64,000 bases of DNA from Comamonadaceae bacterium ALPHA2B (GTDB lineage Bacteria; Pseudomonadota; Gammaproteobacteria; Burkholderiales; Burkholderiaceae_C): positions 62,001 through 126,000 of the forward strand of contig SCOE01000002.1 in the NCBI GenBank assembly GCA_005503065.1, in the 5' to 3' direction. Shown here in pieces: positions 47,065-55,931 of the stretch (positions are counted from its first letter, which is position 1; the number at the start of each line of letters is the position of its first letter). A program made the position numbers and the translations under genes. The notes under the pieces were generated by a model that worked only from the letters and a program-made list of their open reading frames with translations, ran no database searches and was not told the origin of the DNA.

Positions 47065-47192
47065 GGGGTCGTGAAGACGGCGTCGGGCTGCTGCGGCGGC
47101 GCCAGCGAAGAAAGGGGCGCCATTCTAAAATCCGGCCCTTCGACACCCCTCGCCACTCGGCGCGGGGTGTTTCGCATTGCCTGGCTTCCTGC

Positions 47193-50100
47193 ATGGACCT
47201 CCCCACCCTCCCCTCCGGCAAGCGCTTCACGCTGCCGCGCCCGCCCGCGTCGAGCGACGCCCTGCTGCTCGCCCGCCTGGCCGAGCGCGAGAAAGCCGCC
47301 GGCCGTGTGGTGGCCGTGTTTGCCGCCGACGCCACCGACACCCAGCGCCTGGTCGACGAGTTGGCCTTCTTCGCGCCCGAGCTGCGCATCGCCGTCTTCC
47401 CCGACTGGGAGACGCTGCCCTACGATGCCTTCTCGCCGCACCAGGACCTCATCAGCGAGCGCCTGGCCACACTGTGGCGCATCCTGCAGCGCGACAGGAC
47501 GGAAGGCGTGGATGTGGTGCTCGTCCCCGCCACTACCGCGCTCTACCGCGTGGCGCCGCCGGGCTTCATGGCCGGCTACACCTTCCAGTTCAGGACCGGG
47601 CAGAAGCTGGACGAGGCGAAGTTCAAGGCCCAGCTCACGCTGGCCGGCTACAGCCACGTCACGCAGGTCGTGAGCCCCGGCGAATACGCCGTGCGCGGCG
47701 GGCTGATCGACCTCTTCCCGATGGGTTCGCCGCAGCCCTTCCGCGTCGACCTGTTCGACGACGAGATCGACTCCATCCGCACCTTCGACCCCGACAGCCA
47801 GCGCAGCCTGTACCCGGTGCCGGAGGTGCGGCTGCTGCCGGGCCGCGAGTTCCCGATGGACGACGAGGCGCGGGCACGCTTTCGCAGCCGGTGGCGGGAA
47901 TTGCTCGAGGGCGACCCGACCAAGAGCCGCATCTACAAGGACATGGGCAACGGCGTCGCGACCGCGGGCATCGAGTACTACCTGCCGCTGTTCTTCGACG
48001 AGACGGCGACGGTGTTCGACTATTTGGGCGCCGACGCGACCCTGGTGCTGCATGGCGACCTCGAGGGCGCGTTCCAGCATTTCTGGCAGGACACCCGCGA
48101 GCGCTTTCGCCTGGTGCAGGGCGACCCCGAGCGGCCGGCGCTGCCGCCCGATGCGCTGTTCCTCTCGGCCGAGCAGTTCTATGCGAAGACGAAGGCGCAT
48201 CCGCAGCTGGCGATACGCCCCACCCCACCCGTTCGCGCCGAGTCTGTCGACGCGCAGGCCCCGGCCTCCACAAGCTCAGCCCGAACGGATACGGACGATT
48301 CGCGAGCCTCGGCCTACGCCGAATTCGACACCCTCCCCCCGCTCGGCGTCGTGCGCGGCGCCGAAGACCCGCTCACGCGCCTGAAGGACCACATCCGCAA
48401 CACGCAGCACCGCGTGCTGGTACTGGCCGAGAGCGAGGGCCGGCGCGAGAGCCTGCTCGACTTCCTGCGCGCCAGCGGCGTCAACCCGCCGGCCTTCGAT
48501 TCGCTCGCGGAGTTCGAGGGCGCCGCCGACGAGAAGATCGGCATCGCCACCGCCGCACTGGCGGCCGGCTTCGTCTGGCTCGAGACCGGCATCGACTTCG
48601 TCACCGAAACCGAGCTCTTCGCCACCCAGCCCACCACGCGCCGCCGCGGCAAGCGGCAGGAGCAGACCAGCGACGTCGACGCGCTGATCAAGGACCTGTC
48701 GGAGCTCAACGTCGGCGACCCGGTGGTGCACAGCGCGCACGGCATCGGCCGCTACCGCGGGCTGATGAACATGGACCTCGGCTCGAAGAACCCCGACGGC
48801 ACGCCCGCCCTGCAGGAGATGCTGCACCTGGAGTACGCGGACAAGGCGACGCTGTATGTGCCGGTGTCGCAGCTGCACCTGATCAGCCGCTACACCGGCG
48901 TGTCGGCCGACGAGGCCCCGCTGCACAAGCTGGGCTCCGGCCAGTGGGAGAAAGCCAAGCGCAAGGCGGCCGAGCAGGTGCGCGACGCCGCGGCCGAGCT
49001 GCTCAACATCTATGCCCGCCGCGCCGCGCGCGAGGGCCATGCCTTCCGCTTCTCGGCCGCCGACTACGAGGTCTTCGCCAACGACTTCGGCTTCGAGGAA
49101 ACGGCCGATCAGAAGGCCGCGATCCACGCGGTGATCCAGGACATGATCTCGCCGCGCCCGATGGACCGCCTGGTGTGCGGCGACGTGGGCTTCGGCAAGA
49201 CCGAGGTGGCCCTGCGCGCCGCCTTCGTGGCCGTGACCGGCGGCAAGCAGGTCGCCTTCCTGGCGCCGACCACGCTGCTGGCGGAGCAGCACTACCAGAC
49301 GCTGGTCGACCGTTTCTCGAAATGGCCCGTCAAGGTGGCCGAGATGAGCCGCTTCCGCTCGGCCAAGGAGATCACCGCGGCCGGCAAGGGCCTGGCCGAC
49401 GGCAGCGTCGACATCGTGGTCGGCACGCACAAGCTGCTCAGCGAGTCGGTCAAGTTCAAGAACCTGGGCCTGCTCATCATCGACGAGGAACACCGCTTCG
49501 GCGTGCGCCACAAGGAGGCGATGAAGGCGCTGCGCGCCGAGGTGGACGTGCTCACGCTCACCGCCACGCCGATCCCGCGCACGCTGGGCATGGCGCTCGA
49601 GGGCCTGCGCGACCTGAGCGTGATCGCCACCGCGCCGCAGCGTCGCCTGGCGATCAAGACCTTCGTGCGCAACGAGGGCACCGGTGTGATCCGCGAGGCC
49701 GTGCTGCGCGAACTGAAGCGCGGCGGGCAGGTCTACTTCCTGCACAACGAGGTCGAGACCATCGAGAACCGGCGCCAGAAGCTGCAGGAGATCCTGCCCG
49801 AGGCGCGCATCGCCGTGGCCCATGGCCAGATGCCCGAGCGCGAGCTGGAACGCGTGATGCGCGACTTCGTCGCCCAGCGCTTCAACCTGCTGCTGTGCTC
49901 GACCATCATCGAGACCGGCATCGACGTGCCCAGCGCCAACACCATCGTCATCAGCCGTGCCGACAAGTTCGGCCTGGCGCAGCTGCACCAGCTGCGCGGC
50001 CGCGTGGGCCGCAGCCACCACCAGGCGTACGCCTACCTCATGGTGCCCGACACCGAGGGCCTGACCAAGCAGGCGGCGCAGCGCCTGGACGCCATCCAGC

Positions 50101-50753
50101 AGATGGAAGAGCTGGGCAGCGGCTTCTACCTCGCGATGCACGACCTGGAGATCCGCGGCGCCGGCGAGGTGCTGGGCGAGAACCAGAGCGGCAACATGAT
50201 GGAGATCGGCTTCCAGCTCTACAACGAAATGCTGTCCGAGGCGGTGAATTCGCTCAAGGCCGGCAAGGAGCCCGACCTGCTCTCGCCGCTGTCGGTGACG
50301 ACCGAGATCAACCTGCACGCCCCCGCCCTGCTGCCCGACGACTACTGCGGCGACGTGCACCTGCGCCTGTCCTTCTACAAGAAGCTGGCCACGGCCAAGA
50401 CCTCCGACCAGATCGACACGCTGCTGGAGGAACTGGTGGACCGCTTCGGCAAGCTGCCGCCGCAGGCGCAGACGCTTATCGACGTGCACCGGCTGCGCGT
50501 GCTGGCGCGGCCCTACGGCGTGGCCAAGGTCGACGCCGCCCCGGGCATCATCAACATCAGCTTCCGGCCGAACCCGCCGGTGGATCCGATGGCGATCATC
50601 CAGCTCATCCAGAAGAACAAGCACATCAAGCTGGCCGGCAACGAGAAGCTGCGCATCGAACGCGAACTCAAGGAGCCGCGCGACCGGGCGCAGATGGTGC
50701 GCGATGTGCTGCGCAGCCTGGGCCAGCCGAAGCTCGAGGCGGCAGCCTCATGA
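47193..50753 (+). CDS. mfd: Transcription-repair coupling factor Mfd
   Basis: Mfd removes RNA polymerase stalled at lesions and recruits UvrA. The 1186-residue protein has UvrB-like domains (about 1-330), a CarD-like RNA-polymerase-interacting domain (GDPVVHSAHGIGRYRGL near 510), the superfamily 2 translocase with DVGFGKTEVALRAAF (Walker A, near 665) and LLIIDEEHRFGVRH (near 763), then HQLRGRVGRSHHQAYAYL and a C-terminal TRCF domain. The ATG at 47193 starts MDLPTLPSGKRF. Residues about 346-366 (VRAESVDAQAPASTSSAR) come from a 60-bp imperfect palindrome read in frame, a low-complexity insertion before the RNA-polymerase-binding domain. A second open frame of 1195 codons runs over the same DNA and is a shadow. 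Confidence 0.97.
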   Translation: MDLPTLPSGKRFTLPRPPASSDALLLARLAEREKAAGRVVAVFAADATDTQRLVDELAFFAPELRIAVFPDWETLPYDAFSPHQDLISERLATLWRILQRDRTEGVDVVLVPATTALYRVAPPGFMAGYTFQFRTGQKLDEAKFKAQLTLAGYSHVTQVVSPGEYAVRGGLIDLFPMGSPQPFRVDLFDDEIDSIRTFDPDSQRSLYPVPEVRLLPGREFPMDDEARARFRSRWRELLEGDPTKSRIYKDMGNGVATAGIEYYLPLFFDETATVFDYLGADATLVLHGDLEGAFQHFWQDTRERFRLVQGDPERPALPPDALFLSAEQFYAKTKAHPQLAIRPTPPVRAESVDAQAPASTSSARTDTDDSRASAYAEFDTLPPLGVVRGAEDPLTRLKDHIRNTQHRVLVLAESEGRRESLLDFLRASGVNPPAFDSLAEFEGAADEKIGIATAALAAGFVWLETGIDFVTETELFATQPTTRRRGKRQEQTSDVDALIKDLSELNVGDPVVHSAHGIGRYRGLMNMDLGSKNPDGTPALQEMLHLEYADKATLYVPVSQLHLISRYTGVSADEAPLHKLGSGQWEKAKRKAAEQVRDAAAELLNIYARRAAREGHAFRFSAADYEVFANDFGFEETADQKAAIHAVIQDMISPRPMDRLVCGDVGFGKTEVALRAAFVAVTGGKQVAFLAPTTLLAEQHYQTLVDRFSKWPVKVAEMSRFRSAKEITAAGKGLADGSVDIVVGTHKLLSESVKFKNLGLLIIDEEHRFGVRHKEAMKALRAEVDVLTLTATPIPRTLGMALEGLRDLSVIATAPQRRLAIKTFVRNEGTGVIREAVLRELKRGGQVYFLHNEVETIENRRQKLQEILPEARIAVAHGQMPERELERVMRDFVAQRFNLLLCSTIIETGIDVPSANTIVISRADKFGLAQLHQLRGRVGRSHHQAYAYLMVPDTEGLTKQAAQRLDAIQQMEELGSGFYLAMHDLEIRGAGEVLGENQSGNMMEIGFQLYNEMLSEAVNSLKAGKEPDLLSPLSVTTEINLHAPALLPDDYCGDVHLRLSFYKKLATAKTSDQIDTLLEELVDRFGKLPPQAQTLIDVHRLRVLARPYGVAKVDAAPGIINISFRPNPPVDPMAIIQLIQKNKHIKLAGNEKLRIERELKEPRDRAQMVRDVLRSLGQPKLEAAAS
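48229..48288. repeat. 60-bp imperfect palindrome read in frame inside mfd
   Basis: Left arm CCGTTCGCGCCGAGTCTGTC (48229-48248) and right arm CACAAGCTCAGCCCGAACGG (48269-48288) are imperfect inverted copies; the ends CCGTTCG/CGAACGG match exactly. The motif GGCTGAGCTTGT with CCGTTCGGG is one I associate with dispersed repeats in related bacteria. It is 60 bases long, a multiple of three, so the frame is kept. Confidence 0.65.
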
Positions 50754-50783
50754 CCCGGACCTGAGTCGCCGCCGCCTGCCGCA

Positions 50784-51671
50784 CTACCGGCAATGCCGGT
50801 GGAAGAGCGTGGCGAGCTTGGCGGCCGCGTGCGACATGGGCGCCCCCCTGAGCTTCAGGATGCCCAGGGTCATGTCGGGCAGGTCCATCTGCAGGGGGAT
50901 GCGCACGATCTGTCGCCCGTAGGGCTCGGTGTGCAGGAAGTGCTCGGGCAGCACCAGCAGCATGTCGGTGGTGGTCAACAGTCCCCAGCTGACACCGAAG
51001 GTGTTGGCCTCCATGGTGCGCCGCGGCACCTGGAGCCCCTGCTTTTCCAGGTGGTTGAACAGCACCGTGTGCACGCTGTCGGGCGCACGATGCACCAGCC
51101 ATTCGGCCCCCTCGACCTCGGCCCAGTCCCTGGCACCCGCCAGCGGGTTGCCTGCCCGCCCCGCCACCATCATCGGCATCCGGGCGATCGGCTCGAACTC
51201 GAAGTCCGGGTCGAGCGTGCCCTGCGTGACGCCCACCACCGCGAAGTGCGCAAAGCCCTCGCGCAGCTGCGACTTGGCCCAGGGCATGAGGCCCTCGTAC
51301 AACTTGATTTCGGCATGGGGCAGTTCGCGCCTGAACGCCCTGAGCACCTGCGGCAGGGCGCCCATGAACACGACGGGCGTCACCGCGACCGACACCGACG
51401 CCTGCTTGCCACCCAACAGCTGCTGGATCTCCTCGCGCGCCAGGGCCAGCTGCATCTGGGCCAGCCGGGCCCGCATGCTGAGTTCCTGGCCGAACTCGGT
51501 GAGCTGCACGCCACGGAAACTGCGGTGGATCAAGGGCGCGCCCACCTCCTGCTCCAGGTCCCGGACGGCCTTGGTCACGGCCGGCTGGCTCAGGCCCAGG
51601 GCTCTGGCGGCCGCACGGATGCTGCCCGACTCCACCATCTGCAGCAGCGCCTTGAGCTGGTAGTCCTTCAT
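50784..51671 (-). CDS. LysR-family transcriptional regulator
   Basis: A 295-residue LTTR. The N-terminal winged helix-turn-helix is complete (LKALLQMVESGSIRAAARAL, LSQPAVTKAVRDLEQEVGAP, about 5-60), and the effector-binding domain (about 90-295) has the usual two-lobe pattern. It is divergent from an amidase gene 126 bases away, the classical LTTR layout, so it probably controls the amidase and the following Bug receptor in response to an amide or the acid product. The gap has AT-rich stretches around 51690-51720 but I could not fix a T-N11-A box with confidence. It converges with mfd (30 bases). Confidence 0.92.
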   Translation of the reverse strand: MKDYQLKALLQMVESGSIRAAARALGLSQPAVTKAVRDLEQEVGAPLIHRSFRGVQLTEFGQELSMRARLAQMQLALAREEIQQLLGGKQASVSVAVTPVVFMGALPQVLRAFRRELPHAEIKLYEGLMPWAKSQLREGFAHFAVVGVTQGTLDPDFEFEPIARMPMMVAGRAGNPLAGARDWAEVEGAEWLVHRAPDSVHTVLFNHLEKQGLQVPRRTMEANTFGVSWGLLTTTDMLLVLPEHFLHTEPYGRQIVRIPLQMDLPDMTLGILKLRGAPMSHAAAKLATLFHRHCR

Positions 51672-51797
51672 GAAGGTGAAAACCTCCAGTTATCACCAAG
51701 TCCAAAAAGACATCTTATGCGAGCACCGGCCGATTCCTAAGCTGTGCCACGCCGCTGCAGATCCCCGGGCGGCGCACCTTCCAGGACTCCCGAGCCG

Positions 51798-53210
51798 ATG
51801 CCAACAACCCCTTCCGAACCCTGGCGAATGAGCGCTGTCGAGATGGCCGCCGCCATCCGGCACAAGGACGTCTCCTGCCGCGAGCTCACGGCCAGCGTGC
51901 TCGCGCGCATCCACGACGCCAATCCGCTCTACAACGCCCTGACCGACGTGCTGGCCGAAGAGTCGCTGGCCGCCGCCGAGGAGGCAGACCGGCAGCTTGC
52001 GAACGGGCAGGCCACGGGTGTCCTGCATGGCGTGCCGGTGACGACCAAGATCAACGTCGACCAGGCGGGCCTCGCCACCACGAACGGCTCGCTGAAGATG
52101 CGCGACCTCATTGCCCGCGAGGACGCCCCCGTGGTCGCCAACCTCCGGCAGGCCGGCGCCATCCTGGTCGGCCGAAGCAACACGGCCACCTACTCGGTCC
52201 GCTGGTTCACGGACAACGCGGTGCACGGCCGCACCGTCAATCCCTGGGCAGCGGGCATCACGCCAGGGGGGTCCAGCGGCGGCGCAGCCGTGGCCGTGGC
52301 CAGCGGCATGGGCGCCATCGCCCACGGCAACGACATGGGCGGCTCCATCCGCTACCCCGCCTATTGCTGCGGTGTCGCCGGCCTGCGCCCGACCATCGGC
52401 CGCATTCCGGCCTTCAACCCGAGCGCCACGGCAGAGCGGGGCATCTCGTCGCAACAGATGTCCACCCAAGGCCCGCTGGCACGCCGTGTGGCCGACCTGC
52501 GCCTGGCCATGCAGGCCATGTGCCGCTACGACCCGCGCGACGCCAATGCGCTGGACCTGCCGTGGGCACCCGTCCCTTCGCCGCGCGGCCTGCGCGTCGC
52601 ACTGTGCCGCAGCCACCCGGGACTGGACTTCCACCCCGCTGTGGTCGCTGCGCTGGACGCCGCCGCGGCCTGGCTGGCAAGGGCGGGCTATGTCGTCGAG
52701 GAAGTCGCACCCCCTTCGCTCACCCAGGCCGCCGAACTCTGGCGCGTACTGACCGTCGAGGACGGCCGCCGCAGCGTCAGCGCCGCCATCGCGGACCATG
52801 GCGACGGCCCCATGCGGATCAGCCAGGGCCACATGGAGCACGGCGTCGCCGTCGGTGACCGGGACGCCTACCTGGACGCCCTGGCCCTGCGCTTCACCCT
52901 GGCACGCCAGTGGTCGCAGTTCCTTCACCGCCATCCGCTGCTGCTGTTGCCCACCTCCTGCCAGCCTCCCAGCGAACAGGACGCCGATGCCGGCGACTAC
53001 GCCCGGTTCCAGGCGCTCCTGAACGCACAGAGTCCCCTGCTGGCCACCGCCTGCCTGGGCCTGCCCGGGATTTCCGTGCCGACCGGCATGCATGGCGCCC
53101 ACCCCATGGGCGTGCAACTGGTCAGCGCCCGGTTTCGCGAAGACCTGCTGCTGGACGCGGCGCAGGCCATCGAGTCGGCGGCCGCTTTCGTCGGCTTCCT
53201 GAATCGCTGA
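51798..53210 (+). CDS. Amidase, amidase-signature family
   Basis: A 470-residue amidase-signature enzyme. The triad is visible: Lys in GVPVTTKINVDQAG (near 84), cis-Ser in GITPGGSSGGAAVAV (near 160) and the nucleophile in GNDMGGSIRYPAYCCGVAGL (near 183). YCCGVAGLRPT replaces the more common NGIVGLKPT-like ending. The gene lies between a divergent LysR regulator and a Bug receptor and is likely part of a small catabolic unit for an amide. The ATG at 51798 (MPTTPSEPWR) is my choice; an upstream ATG at 51744 adds 18 non-conserved residues. Confidence 0.92.
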   Translation: MPTTPSEPWRMSAVEMAAAIRHKDVSCRELTASVLARIHDANPLYNALTDVLAEESLAAAEEADRQLANGQATGVLHGVPVTTKINVDQAGLATTNGSLKMRDLIAREDAPVVANLRQAGAILVGRSNTATYSVRWFTDNAVHGRTVNPWAAGITPGGSSGGAAVAVASGMGAIAHGNDMGGSIRYPAYCCGVAGLRPTIGRIPAFNPSATAERGISSQQMSTQGPLARRVADLRLAMQAMCRYDPRDANALDLPWAPVPSPRGLRVALCRSHPGLDFHPAVVAALDAAAAWLARAGYVVEEVAPPSLTQAAELWRVLTVEDGRRSVSAAIADHGDGPMRISQGHMEHGVAVGDRDAYLDALALRFTLARQWSQFLHRHPLLLLPTSCQPPSEQDADAGDYARFQALLNAQSPLLATACLGLPGISVPTGMHGAHPMGVQLVSARFREDLLLDAAQAIESAAAFVGFLNR

Positions 53211-53266
53211 TTTCCCATTCCACCGTTGCCCCCGCCTCGTTCCATCTTCATCTTTCGGAGTCCCCC

Positions 53267-54283
53267 ATGCCCGCACCCCATGTCCCGCTCCTTCCGGCCG
53301 CAGGCCTGCGCCGCCGTCGAATCGCCGTCCTCGGCGGCGCGCTGATGGCCACGGGCCTGCTTTCCCGCACGGCGCTCGCGCAGTCGAGGGACTACGCCAC
53401 GATGCTGCTGCCCTTCCCCGCGGGCGGGGCGGGCGACTTCCTGGCGCGGCTGCTGGCCGAAAAACTGCCCGCGGCGCTGGGCCGCAACGTCGTGGTGGAC
53501 AACCGGCCGGGGGGTGCCACGCGCATTGCCGGGGAGGCGCTGAAGAACGGCCCCAGCGACGGCAGCATGGTGCTCGTCTCGCCCGTGGATCCGATGTTCA
53601 TCGTGCCCGCCATTTACTCGGTGGGCACCCGCTACAACCCGATGAGGGACTTCAAGCCGATCAGCGACGTCGCCGCGCTGCAGTTCGGCATCGCCGTGCC
53701 GGCCGACTCTGCGCATCGAACGCTGGCCCAGTACATCCAGGCAGCGCGTGCGCAGCCTTCGCAGGCCAACGTCGGCATCTCCGTCACGGGTTCGCTGCTG
53801 CACTTCCTGGCCATGGAATTCGTGAAGCAGACCGCGACGAACGGCGTCCTCGTGCCCTATCGTGGCGGGGCGCCCATGGTCACCGACCTGATCGGCGGGC
53901 AGGTCCCGGCCGCGATGGATGCCACCACCACCTTCACCGAATACCACCGCGCGGGCAAGATCCGTGTGCTGGCCGTCTCCGGCGCGCGACGGGCCGACAG
54001 CCTGCCCGAGGTTCCGACCTTCGTCGAATCGGGCTTTCCCCATCTGACCGCCAGTTCCCGCTATGCCGTCTACGCGCGTGCCGACGTCCCCGCAGACAAG
54101 CTCATGGCGTGGAACAAGGCCCTGCGTCAGGTCCTGGCCGACCCCGACCTGCAAGCCAGGCTCCAGAAGACGGGCTACGACACGGTGCCGGGCTCCAGCC
54201 CCGACGCGGTCTCGGCCGCCGTCGACGAGATGGCCCAGCGCTGGCTGCCGGTGATCCAGAAATCCGGGTTCAAGGCCGATTGA
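53267..54283 (+). CDS. Bug-family tripartite tricarboxylate receptor, Tat-type signal
   Basis: A 338-residue periplasmic solute-binding protein of the Bug/TctC family. The signal peptide (about 1-39, LRRRRIAVLGGALMATGLLS with cleavage after ALA) has four consecutive Arg before the hydrophobic stretch, suggesting Tat export. Mature motifs are PFPAGGAGDFLARLLAEKLP, VVVDNRPGGATRIAGEAL and VPYRGGAPMVTDLIGGQVPA, the usual Bug landmarks. The ATG at 53267 has GGAG 6-7 bases upstream. No TctA or TctB transporter gene is present. The position behind an amidase and its LysR regulator suggests it binds the amide or its acid. Confidence 0.93.
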   Translation: MPAPHVPLLPAAGLRRRRIAVLGGALMATGLLSRTALAQSRDYATMLLPFPAGGAGDFLARLLAEKLPAALGRNVVVDNRPGGATRIAGEALKNGPSDGSMVLVSPVDPMFIVPAIYSVGTRYNPMRDFKPISDVAALQFGIAVPADSAHRTLAQYIQAARAQPSQANVGISVTGSLLHFLAMEFVKQTATNGVLVPYRGGAPMVTDLIGGQVPAAMDATTTFTEYHRAGKIRVLAVSGARRADSLPEVPTFVESGFPHLTASSRYAVYARADVPADKLMAWNKALRQVLADPDLQARLQKTGYDTVPGSSPDAVSAAVDEMAQRWLPVIQKSGFKAD

Positions 54284-54457
54284 TCGGGCTGGCCGCCACG
54301 CCGGGCATCGCAGTTGCCTGGCGCTGGAACCGGCCTGCATCGAATGCCGGAAGGTGCCCGCACCGGCTTCCGGGGCAAGGTGCGGCGAAATCGGGGCATC
54401 GATAATGCAGGGCCCGCCGCATCTCACCGGCAGGCCCTTCACGAAGCAGAACCGCCC

Positions 54458-55174
54458 ATGAGCGCCGCCACCGAACTTTCCCCGGGACTGATGGTCCGCA
54501 ACGTCCCCCCGGCCCTGCGGCTCGGCGACTTCAGGCTCATCGCCTTCGACATGGACTCGACGCTGATCAACATCGAATGCATCGACGAGATCGCCGACGC
54601 CGTGGGCAAGAAGGCCGAGGTCGCGGCCATCACCGAGGCCACGATGCGCGGCGAGATCAAGGACTTCAAGGAAAGCCTGCGCCGGCGCGTCGCGCTGCTC
54701 GAAGGCGTGCCGGTGACGGCGCTGCAGCAGGTCTACGACGAGCGCCTGCGCCTGAATCCGGGCGCCGACACGCTGGTGGCGGCCTGCAAGGCCGCGGGCC
54801 TGAAGGTGCTTCTGGTGTCGGGCGGTTTCACCTTCTTCGCCGACCGCGTGAAGGCGCTCCTCTCCATCGACTTCGCGCGCTCCAATCTGCTCGAGGAGGC
54901 CGACGGCCAGCTCACCGGCCGGGTGGTCACGCAGTCGTGGGGCGACATCTGCGACGGCGCCGAGAAGCGCCGCACGATGCTGGAGGTGGCATCGCTGATC
55001 GGTGCCTCGCCCGCGCAGTGCATCGCAGTGGGCGACGGCGCGAACGACCTGCCGATGATGGGCGAGGCCGGCCTGTCGGTGGCCTACCACGCCAAGCCGA
55101 AGGTGCGCGAGCAGGCGATGGTGGCGATCGACGAAGGCGGGCTGGATCGCTTGCTGGACGTCGTCCGGGCCTGA
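54458..55174 (+). CDS. serB: Phosphoserine phosphatase
   Basis: SerB, a HAD-superfamily enzyme, hydrolyses L-phosphoserine to serine. The 238-residue protein has DFRLIAFDMDSTLINIECID with the nucleophile Asp near 31, GVPVTALQQVYDERL, VLLVSGGFTFFADRV and AVGDGANDLPMMGEAGLSVA with the metal-binding Asp. The short N-terminus lacks the ACT-like domain of E. coli SerB (322 residues), as in several related bacteria. The ATG at 54458 starts MSAATELSPGLM. A hairpin repeat with tail (55192-55257) lies between its stop and that of the convergent DUF6172-like gene. Confidence 0.95.
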   Translation: MSAATELSPGLMVRNVPPALRLGDFRLIAFDMDSTLINIECIDEIADAVGKKAEVAAITEATMRGEIKDFKESLRRRVALLEGVPVTALQQVYDERLRLNPGADTLVAACKAAGLKVLLVSGGFTFFADRVKALLSIDFARSNLLEEADGQLTGRVVTQSWGDICDGAEKRRTMLEVASLIGASPAQCIAVGDGANDLPMMGEAGLSVAYHAKPKVREQAMVAIDEGGLDRLLDVVRA

Positions 55175-55191
55175 GGCCAGGCCACCGCTTT

Positions 55192-55257
55192 GCTATCGTT
55201 TTCGTAGCTGCTCGCGCAGGCGGGGCAGGCGCTGCAGCCCGATTTGGCTCAAATTTC
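55192..55257. repeat. 17-nt hairpin repeat with tail, copy 12 (between serB and DUF6172-like)
   Basis: GCTAT-N7-GTAGC at 55192-55208, then the longest and clearest tail: CTCGCGCAGGCGGGGCAGGC, then GCTGCAGCCCGATTTGGCTC, then AAATTTC. The TGA that ends the convergent DUF6172-like gene (55249-55251) lies in the tail. Confidence 0.85.
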
Positions 55258-55569
55258 TTCCTCGCTGGCGCCGTCGCTCTCGGTCGCCGCCGCGTGTCGC
55301 GCCGCCGGCCGCGCCGTCAGCTCCACGTAGATCTGCGGCTGCTGCGTGCGCGCCGCCTCGTCGATGAGCGCGTTGAGCGACGCCAAATTGACGGCCTGCG
55401 CCTCCTCGGCACTGGGACCGAAGCGGCAGTCGAACTCCCAGTGGTGCGCGCCCTCGGGCAGCGGGTGGCGGCGGTCGCGCTTGAGCGCCTTGCGGATGTC
55501 GTGGCGGATGGCGTCGAGCACACGGTCCGGATGCCGGCCCTCGATCTGCAGGGGAAAGGTTTTTCTCAT
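55249..55569 (-). CDS. DUF6172-like small protein
   Basis: A 106-residue soluble protein opening MRKTFPLQIEGRHPDRVLDA, followed by IRKALKRDRRHPLPEGAHHW and EFDCRFG, which I recall as a conserved pattern of small hypothetical proteins (DUF6172). No catalytic motif is recognisable. The last 25 residues are acidic and low-complexity, and the stop lies inside the tail of a hairpin repeat, so the C-terminus may have been changed by the insertion. The ATG at 55569 is the start consistent with the conserved opening. It is divergent from a small ORF at 55662. Confidence 0.75.
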   Translation of the reverse strand: MRKTFPLQIEGRHPDRVLDAIRHDIRKALKRDRRHPLPEGAHHWEFDCRFGPSAEEAQAVNLASLNALIDEAARTQQPQIYVELTARPAARHAAATESDGASEEEI

Positions 55570-55661
55570 GCACGATCGTATCGCGCTGCCCTCTCGACCT
55601 CCGAGCAAGCGCCAGGATCTGCGTACAGTCGGCTGCTCGACGACACACAGGAGATCAACAC

Positions 55662-55889
55662 ATGGCGCGCGCAAACGACTGGGCAAGCAAGGTGATGGCG
55701 CTGGTCCATGCCGGCAACACCGCCGCGGCCATCGCGCAAATCAAGGTCGCGCCCACCGTGAAGGACCTGCAGGCCCTGGCAACGATCATGAAACTGTCGA
55801 AGCTGACGGGCAAATACCGGCACCTCGACGCGGCGATCGAAGAAAACCTTGCCCTGCTATCGGCGCCGCGGCTTCACCGTTCGCCCTAG
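55662..55889 (+). CDS. Small protein of unknown function
   Basis: A 75-residue helical protein (MARANDWASKVMALVHAGNT, then AAAIAQIKVAPTVKDLQALA and a C-terminal SAPRLHRSP). No signal peptide or membrane segment. Support for being real: AGGAGA 8 bases before the ATG, codon use like its neighbours and a compact conserved-looking composition. It ends 43 bases before the exporter gene and may be cotranscribed with it. Function unknown. Confidence 0.7.
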   Translation: MARANDWASKVMALVHAGNTAAAIAQIKVAPTVKDLQALATIMKLSKLTGKYRHLDAAIEENLALLSAPRLHRSP

Positions 55890-55931
55890 CCCGACGCCGG
55901 AACCAGCCCACGCCCCTTCGGCTGCCCAGTG

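Noticed and set aside
48276-50624. A 782-codon open frame on the minus strand
   Set aside because: Antisense to mfd with the same compositional pattern; no domain.
47177-50764. A 1195-codon plus-strand frame over mfd, longer than mfd itself
   Set aside because: Arg/Ala/Gly-rich with no motifs, whereas the overlapping 1187-codon frame carries all Mfd motifs.
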